Below are positions 3,898-6,952 of a stretch of DNA of 6,952 nucleotides, in pieces. Every line of letters begins with the position of its first letter. The stretch's first letter is position 1. A program made the position numbers and the translations under genes. This DNA comes from CAZHYM01 sp964536785 (GTDB taxonomy: Bacteria > Patescibacteriota > Saccharimonadia > Saccharimonadales > Saccharimonadaceae), in assembly GCA_964536785.1 (NCBI GenBank), contig CAZHYM010000029.1:1-6952 (forward strand). The letters run 5' to 3'. The notes beneath the pieces were generated by a model, which saw only the letters and a program-made list of their open reading frames with translations, was not told the DNA's origin and did not search any database.

Positions 3898-4926
3898 TTG
3901 GACAATAAACAAAATATTTCATCGGCTTCGCAATATCTGACATTCGTTGCATCGGCCGGTCCAGATTCATCTAGTATCGAAATAAGATACGAAGATGAGA
4001 ATATCTGGCTTACTCAAAAGATGATTGCTGAGTTGTATGGAGTTTCAGTTTCGGCAATTAATCAGCACATAAAAACGCTCGTAGAAGCTGGTGAGATAGA
4101 CGGTTCAGTTATTAAGCATTACTTAATAACTGCCGACGACGGGAAGAGCTATAATACAAAACATTATAACCTTCAGGCGATTATTTCCATCGGTTTCAAA
4201 ATTGAAAATGAGCGAGCTGTTTCATTTCGTAAATGGGCCCGGCAAATTGTCAAAGATTATACAATCCAAGGTTGGACAATGGATGTTGATCGTCTCAAAA
4301 AAGGCCATATGTTCACTGACGAGTATTTCGACAGACAACTGCAATTAATTCGCGAAATTCGGCTAAGTGAGCGTAAATTTTATCAAAAAGTTACTGACAT
4401 ATACGCAACGGCTTTTGACTACGATAAATCGGCCAAAACGACACATGATTTTTTTAAATTAGTTCAAAATAAATTACACTATGCTGTTCATCGCCACACG
4501 GCATCTGAGTTAATTGTAGAGCGAGCAAATGCGGATAAAGAAAACATGGGGCTTAACTCATGGGAGTCAGCGCCTGAAGGAAAAATTATTAAAACTGATG
4601 TCGTAATAGCCAAGAACTATCTAAACAAAACAGAAATGCAATTTTTAGAACGTATTGTCTCGCTTTATTTGGATTTTGCTGAATTGCAAGCTGAGCGCAA
4701 GATTCCAATGTCGATGGAAGACTGGGCGAAACGTCTCGATTCATTTATCGAGTTTAACGGCCGAGAAGTGCTTGTAGGCGCCGGCAAAATTAGTCACGAA
4801 CAGGCCAAACTTTACGCCGAAACTCAATTTGAAAAATACCGAATTACTCAAGATAGGCTTTTTGAAAGTGATTTTGATAGGTTTATCGAACTAGAGGAAA
4901 AAGCCGAGAAAAGTCGTGAAAAGTAG
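3898..4926 (+). CDS. rhuM: RhuM-family protein (virulence RhuM family), 342 aa
   Basis: RhuM is a widespread family named after a Salmonella pathogenicity island 3 gene. Its biochemical role is not established, and members are often found in mobile or restriction-modification contexts. Length is typical of the family. Residues 27-62 form a helix-turn-helix-like region (IEIRYEDENIWLTQKMIAEL, then YGVSVSAINQHIKTL), probably DNA-binding. It is followed by the family core: IKHYLITADDGKSYNTKHYN (72-91), NLQAIISIGFKIENERAVSF (91-110) and RKWARQIVKDYTIQGW (111-126). The C-terminal part includes LNKTEMQFLERIVSLYLDFA (242-261), an AQ-rich helix (303-313) and a charged tail (EELEEKAEKSREK region). TTG 3898 is chosen because an in-frame TGA lies 19 nt upstream, AAAGGGG sits 8 nt before it, and the next Met is residue 42, inside the conserved region. 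The gene overlaps radC by 11 nt, implying translational coupling. Confidence 0.88.
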   Translation: MDNKQNISSASQYLTFVASAGPDSSSIEIRYEDENIWLTQKMIAELYGVSVSAINQHIKTLVEAGEIDGSVIKHYLITADDGKSYNTKHYNLQAIISIGFKIENERAVSFRKWARQIVKDYTIQGWTMDVDRLKKGHMFTDEYFDRQLQLIREIRLSERKFYQKVTDIYATAFDYDKSAKTTHDFFKLVQNKLHYAVHRHTASELIVERANADKENMGLNSWESAPEGKIIKTDVVIAKNYLNKTEMQFLERIVSLYLDFAELQAERKIPMSMEDWAKRLDSFIEFNGREVLVGAGKISHEQAKLYAETQFEKYRITQDRLFESDFDRFIELEEKAEKSREK

Positions 4927-5572
4927 CAAAAAGATATCGCAACTTCAAGCCCAAGACCGCCCACGCGAGAAGTTACAGGCCAAAGGCCCAGAAGCTCTGT
5001 CGGATTTTGAGTTATTGCAGGCGCTAATCGGCAGTGGCAACGCCCAGGCGGATGTGTCGCAAATCGCGCGGGAAACTCTGAAACTATTTAAGCTCAAAGG
5101 CGCGAATGTTAGCTATGAAGATTTAAAAAAGGTCAGTGGCCTCGGCCCAGCTCGAATTACCGAAATATTATCGGCACTGGAATTATCAAAACGCTATTTA
5201 ATTGACAGCGAACAGCCGATTATTGACTCACCAGAACGCGCAGTTGAACAATTAGCAGATATTCGAGATAAAAAACAAGAACACTTCGTTGTTATGACCC
5301 TAGACGGTGCTAATCGCTTAATTGCTAAACGCATAGTCACCATTGGTACTCTAAACGCCAGCTTAGTTCACCCCCGCGAAGTCTTCGCCGACGCCATAAC
5401 CGACCGCGCCGCCAGCATTATTATTGCCCACAATCATCCGAGTGGAAATTCTGAACCGTCTCAAGCAGACATAGATGTGACCAACCGATTACGCGAAGCC
5501 GGGGAGCTGATAGGTATTAAGCTCATAGATCATATCATCGTAACTAAAAGTTCCTGGCAAAGTCTAATCTAA
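4916..5572 (+). CDS. radC: RadC family JAB/MPN-domain protein, 218 aa
   Basis: This is a RadC (UPF0758) protein of full usual length. The N-terminal part (about 8-95) is the helical UPF0758 region, with RPREKLQAKGPEALSDFELL and a helix-hairpin-helix-like KVSGLGPARITEIL (72-85) that probably contacts DNA. The C-terminal JAB domain (about 103-218) has the metal-binding set: Glu122 (QEHFVVM), His172 and His174 with Ser182 and Asp185 in AHNHPSGNSEPSQAD. All key residues are intact. The family was once linked to DNA repair, but that role is disputed. JAB domains are metal-dependent peptidase-like folds, and RadC genes are common in mobile and defence regions. The start is GTG 4916, inside the end of the RhuM gene (11-nt overlap), so the two are co-translated. 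It converges on dut with 3 bases between the stops and no visible terminator. Confidence 0.95.
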   Translation: MKSSKKISQLQAQDRPREKLQAKGPEALSDFELLQALIGSGNAQADVSQIARETLKLFKLKGANVSYEDLKKVSGLGPARITEILSALELSKRYLIDSEQPIIDSPERAVEQLADIRDKKQEHFVVMTLDGANRLIAKRIVTIGTLNASLVHPREVFADAITDRAASIIIAHNHPSGNSEPSQADIDVTNRLREAGELIGIKLIDHIIVTKSSWQSLI

Positions 5573-5575
5573 AGT

Positions 5576-6028
5576 CTACATTCGACCACTTTGGCCGAAA
5601 CCGCTATCTCCACGCTGAGTTTCGGTCAACTCATCAACTTCTGTAAAACTAACGCACTGATAGGGCATGATGACCAGCTGGGCGATTCTTTCACCCAGTT
5701 CGATTGCCTGAGGCAAGTCAGTATCGTTATGAAGTGCCACAATTATCTCGCCAGTATAATCACTATCTACAACTCCTACGCAATTAGCAGGGCGTAATCC
5801 GCGATTTGTTGCAATCCCACTTCTAGCAAAAATTGCTCCAAAATAATCATCCGGAACAGATAGTGCGAGGCCGGTGCCGACTTTGACTGTGGCGTGAGCA
5901 GGAATTTCGATAGATTTTACCTCATCTCCGTCCAAAGCCACATACAAATCATACCCGGCGGCATGTTCGCTACCGCGAGTTGGAATAATTGCATTGGGAT
6001 TTAACTTTCTTAGCTTTACACTAATCAT
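5576..6028 (-). CDS. dut: dUTP diphosphatase (trimeric dUTPase), 150 aa
   Basis: The enzyme hydrolyses dUTP to dUMP and pyrophosphate, keeping uracil out of DNA and supplying dUMP for thymidylate synthesis; it is cytoplasmic and homotrimeric. All five motifs are present (numbered from ATG 6028): I AAGYDLY (23-29), II ARSGIA (68-73), III GVVDSDYTGEI (85-95, catalytic Asp90), IV GERIAQLVI (112-120) and V RGDSGFGQSG (139-148). Motif V has Ser where many members have Gly. I place the start at ATG 6028, one base after the TAA of the upstream membrane protein gene, which implies translational coupling. A TTG at 6040 would add four residues and overlap that gene, with GAGAAG too close to serve it. 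No promoter of its own is evident, so it should be transcribed from the promoter before 6365. Confidence 0.95.
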   Translation of the reverse strand: MISVKLRKLNPNAIIPTRGSEHAAGYDLYVALDGDEVKSIEIPAHATVKVGTGLALSVPDDYFGAIFARSGIATNRGLRPANCVGVVDSDYTGEIIVALHNDTDLPQAIELGERIAQLVIMPYQCVSFTEVDELTETQRGDSGFGQSGRM

Positions 6029-6029
6029 A

Positions 6030-6365
6030 TTATTTACCAAGCTTCTCTGTTATCTCATACAATGACTGTACGCTGTTTTCAAGTTGATAATAATGTCTAA
6101 TGTAAAACAGTTCTAGGACAAAAAGAATCACCACAAGCGCTGACAAAGGCCAAAACGGTTCAACCAAGAGAATCCTGACGAAAATAGCTAACAACAGCAG
6201 CGCAGAAAAGAAAAATGTTACAAGTAAGTGGATAAGCCTTTCGTGCTGGAAATCTCGAACTCTAGTGTTGTGATAGTCCAACAGTTTTTGGCGTATGTCT
6301 TCTGAGGGATTAGCCTCTAGTCTATTATTTATATAATCTCGATGAGCAATAATTTGTTTATACAT
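6030..6365 (-). CDS. Small two-helix membrane protein, 111 aa, unknown function
   Basis: A polar, charged N-terminal region (residues 1-43, with YINNRLEANPSEDIRQKLLD) precedes two hydrophobic helices, about 44-67 (LIHLLVTFFFSALLLLAIF) and about 71-92 (FWPLSALVVILFVLELFYI). A short VEP turn separates them, so this is probably a helical hairpin with both ends cytoplasmic. The C-terminal 20 residues are polar (LENSVQSLYEITEKLGK). I do not recognise the family. ATG 6365 has no Shine-Dalgarno sequence but has TAACAT ending 6 nt upstream, so a leaderless transcript is likely. The gene is immediately upstream of dut, with a single base between its stop and the dut ATG, so the two form an operon. That does not by itself indicate a role in nucleotide metabolism. 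Confidence 0.82.
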   Translation of the reverse strand: MYKQIIAHRDYINNRLEANPSEDIRQKLLDYHNTRVRDFQHERLIHLLVTFFFSALLLLAIFVRILLVEPFWPLSALVVILFVLELFYIRHYYQLENSVQSLYEITEKLGK

Positions 6366-6371
6366 AACTTA

Positions 6372-6377
6372 ATGTTA
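6372..6377 (-). promoter_or_regulatory. -10 box of leaderless-type promoter for the membrane protein-dut operon
   Basis: On the minus strand TAACAT (6377-6372) ends 6 nt before the ATG at 6365, placing the transcript start at the start codon. No clear -35 box is seen. Confidence 0.4.
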
Positions 6378-6418
6378 GCATAAATAAAGCTTAAGATATT
6401 TGCGCTAGTTTGCTAATA

Positions 6419-6424
6419 TATATT
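6419..6424 (+). promoter_or_regulatory. -10 box of leaderless-type promoter for the nucleotidyltransferase-like gene
   Basis: TATATT ends 6 nt before ATG 6431, matching the geometry at 357-362 and 6372-6377. The surroundings are AT-rich, so chance occurrence is possible. No Shine-Dalgarno site precedes the gene. Confidence 0.4.
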
Positions 6425-6430
6425 TACAAT

Positions 6431-6847
6431 ATGTCAAAAGTTATCAACAAAGTCCGATCTCTAAACTTGCCAAAAGACAAATACACTGTTTACGGAGGAG
6501 GGATTCTAGATGCTTATGGGCTGCGAGAACCAAAAGATATCGATTTAGTGGTCACGCCAGACCTTTTTTTAGAGCTAGAAATTGCCGGTTGGGAAAGAGA
6601 TAAGTCCAAGCACTATAATGCGCTCAAATTTGAAAATATAGAAGTTACTTATGACTGGAACCTACGAGATTATGACTTTAGACGATCAGCTAAATATTTA
6701 CTTAACAATTCGATTGAGATTGATGGGATTAATTTTGTTAAACCAAGTGAAGTTATCAAATACAAAAAAGCTTTAAAACGGCCTAAAGATATAATCGACA
6801 TAAAACTTCTAGAAGATTTTTTAAAAAAGAATCAGGCTTCGAACTAA
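6431..6847 (+). CDS. Minimal nucleotidyltransferase-like protein, 138 aa
   Basis: The N-terminal half has the signature of the Pol-beta nucleotidyltransferase superfamily: TVYGGGILDAYGLREPKDID (19-38), with the glycine-rich GGG at 22-24 and the metal-binding pair Asp36 and Asp38 in DIDLVV. A possible third acidic residue is Glu71 in NIEVTYDW. The C-terminus has KKALKRPKDIIDIKLLEDFL (112-131), a pattern familiar from AbiEii-like and related small nucleotidyltransferase proteins. Such proteins may transfer nucleotides to RNA or protein and can serve as toxins or antitoxins, but no partner gene is visible here before the window ends. I prefer ATG 6431 to an in-frame TTG at 6410, because the promoter-like box ends 6 nt before it and no ribosome binding site is present. 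It is divergent from the membrane protein-dut operon. Past the stop there is only a weak AGAGT/ACTCT stem, then the terminal repeat. Confidence 0.75.
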   Translation: MSKVINKVRSLNLPKDKYTVYGGGILDAYGLREPKDIDLVVTPDLFLELEIAGWERDKSKHYNALKFENIEVTYDWNLRDYDFRRSAKYLLNNSIEIDGINFVKPSEVIKYKKALKRPKDIIDIKLLEDFLKKNQASN

Positions 6848-6899
6848 AGACCTTGCAAATTCACTAATAAGAGTTTATAATTACTCTAAGTACCTTAAT

Positions 6900-6952
6900 C
6901 GCACAGGATACCCCCAAGTAGGACACTAAGCCTGTAATGTTAATTGTTCTAA
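6900..6952. repeat. Right copy of perfect 53-bp terminal inverted repeat, IS3-end-like
   Basis: This is the exact reverse complement of 2-54 and reaches the last base of the window. The shared sequence runs outward past the insertion-sequence-like tip, so what is duplicated is the same end of an element in inverted orientation. It begins 52 bp after the stop of the gene at 6431-6847. Confidence 0.9.

Noticed and set aside
5560..5600. Bidirectional terminator between radC and dut
   Set aside because: The genes converge with only three bases between their stops, but no GC-rich stem with a T run is present there.
5591..5797. Plus-strand frame inside dut
   Set aside because: It is a shadow of the dUTPase gene, whose five motifs are all on the opposite strand.
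1..6952. CRISPR array, tRNA or rRNA
   Set aside because: No spaced direct repeats of the right size, no cloverleaf-like sequence and no rRNA segments were seen on either strand.
2..6952. Circular element closed by an end overlap
   Set aside because: The end repeat is inverted, not direct, so the ends cannot be joined as a simple circle.

Overview
The window looks like a scaffold from a small-genome bacterium. Its gene content, leaderless-looking starts and short intergenic gaps suggest a Candidate Phyla Radiation lineage such as Saccharibacteria. That placement is inference at low to moderate confidence, because no rRNA or ribosomal protein gene is present. The standard genetic code appears to apply: the recognisable genes read Trp as TGG, contain no in-frame TGA and stop at TAA or TAG, and the one gene ending in TGA is followed directly by a terminator. 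Ten Ns at 3313-3322 mark a scaffold join of unknown true length.

Layout. A perfect 53-bp inverted repeat sits at the two ends (2-54 and 6900-6952) and resembles the end of an IS3-family insertion sequence facing outward. After an AT-rich gene-free stretch comes a small two-helix membrane protein frame (369-719) interrupted by one in-frame TGA. The middle block, about 812-3709, holds three genes of unknown function: 849-1484 (-), 2114-2860 (+) and 3023-3393 (-, split by the N gap). These have clear Shine-Dalgarno sites, canonical rho-independent terminators and long structured leaders. The right block holds a RhuM-family gene overlapping radC (3898-5572, +), dut with an upstream membrane protein gene (5576-6365, -), and a small nucleotidyltransferase-like gene (6431-6847, +).

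The most interesting signal is in the non-coding DNA. The two minus-strand unknown genes (849-1484 and 3023-3393) each have a good sigma70-type promoter about 225-250 nt upstream, a long homologous hairpin in the leader in which pairing is kept despite base changes, and a second hairpin whose 3' arm abuts the Shine-Dalgarno site. Their encoded proteins are not visibly related. This suggests a shared cis-acting RNA, or a recombination-type hairpin, on accessory genes. Separately, the 849-1484 and 2114-2860 proteins share short motifs in the same order and may be distant relatives.

Functionally, the right block combines nucleotide-pool sanitation (dut) with proteins often seen in mobile or defence-associated regions (RhuM, RadC, a minimal-nucleotidyltransferase-like protein). 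The middle block looks like accessory DNA that came with its own regulatory signals, or possibly a mis-scaffolded piece.
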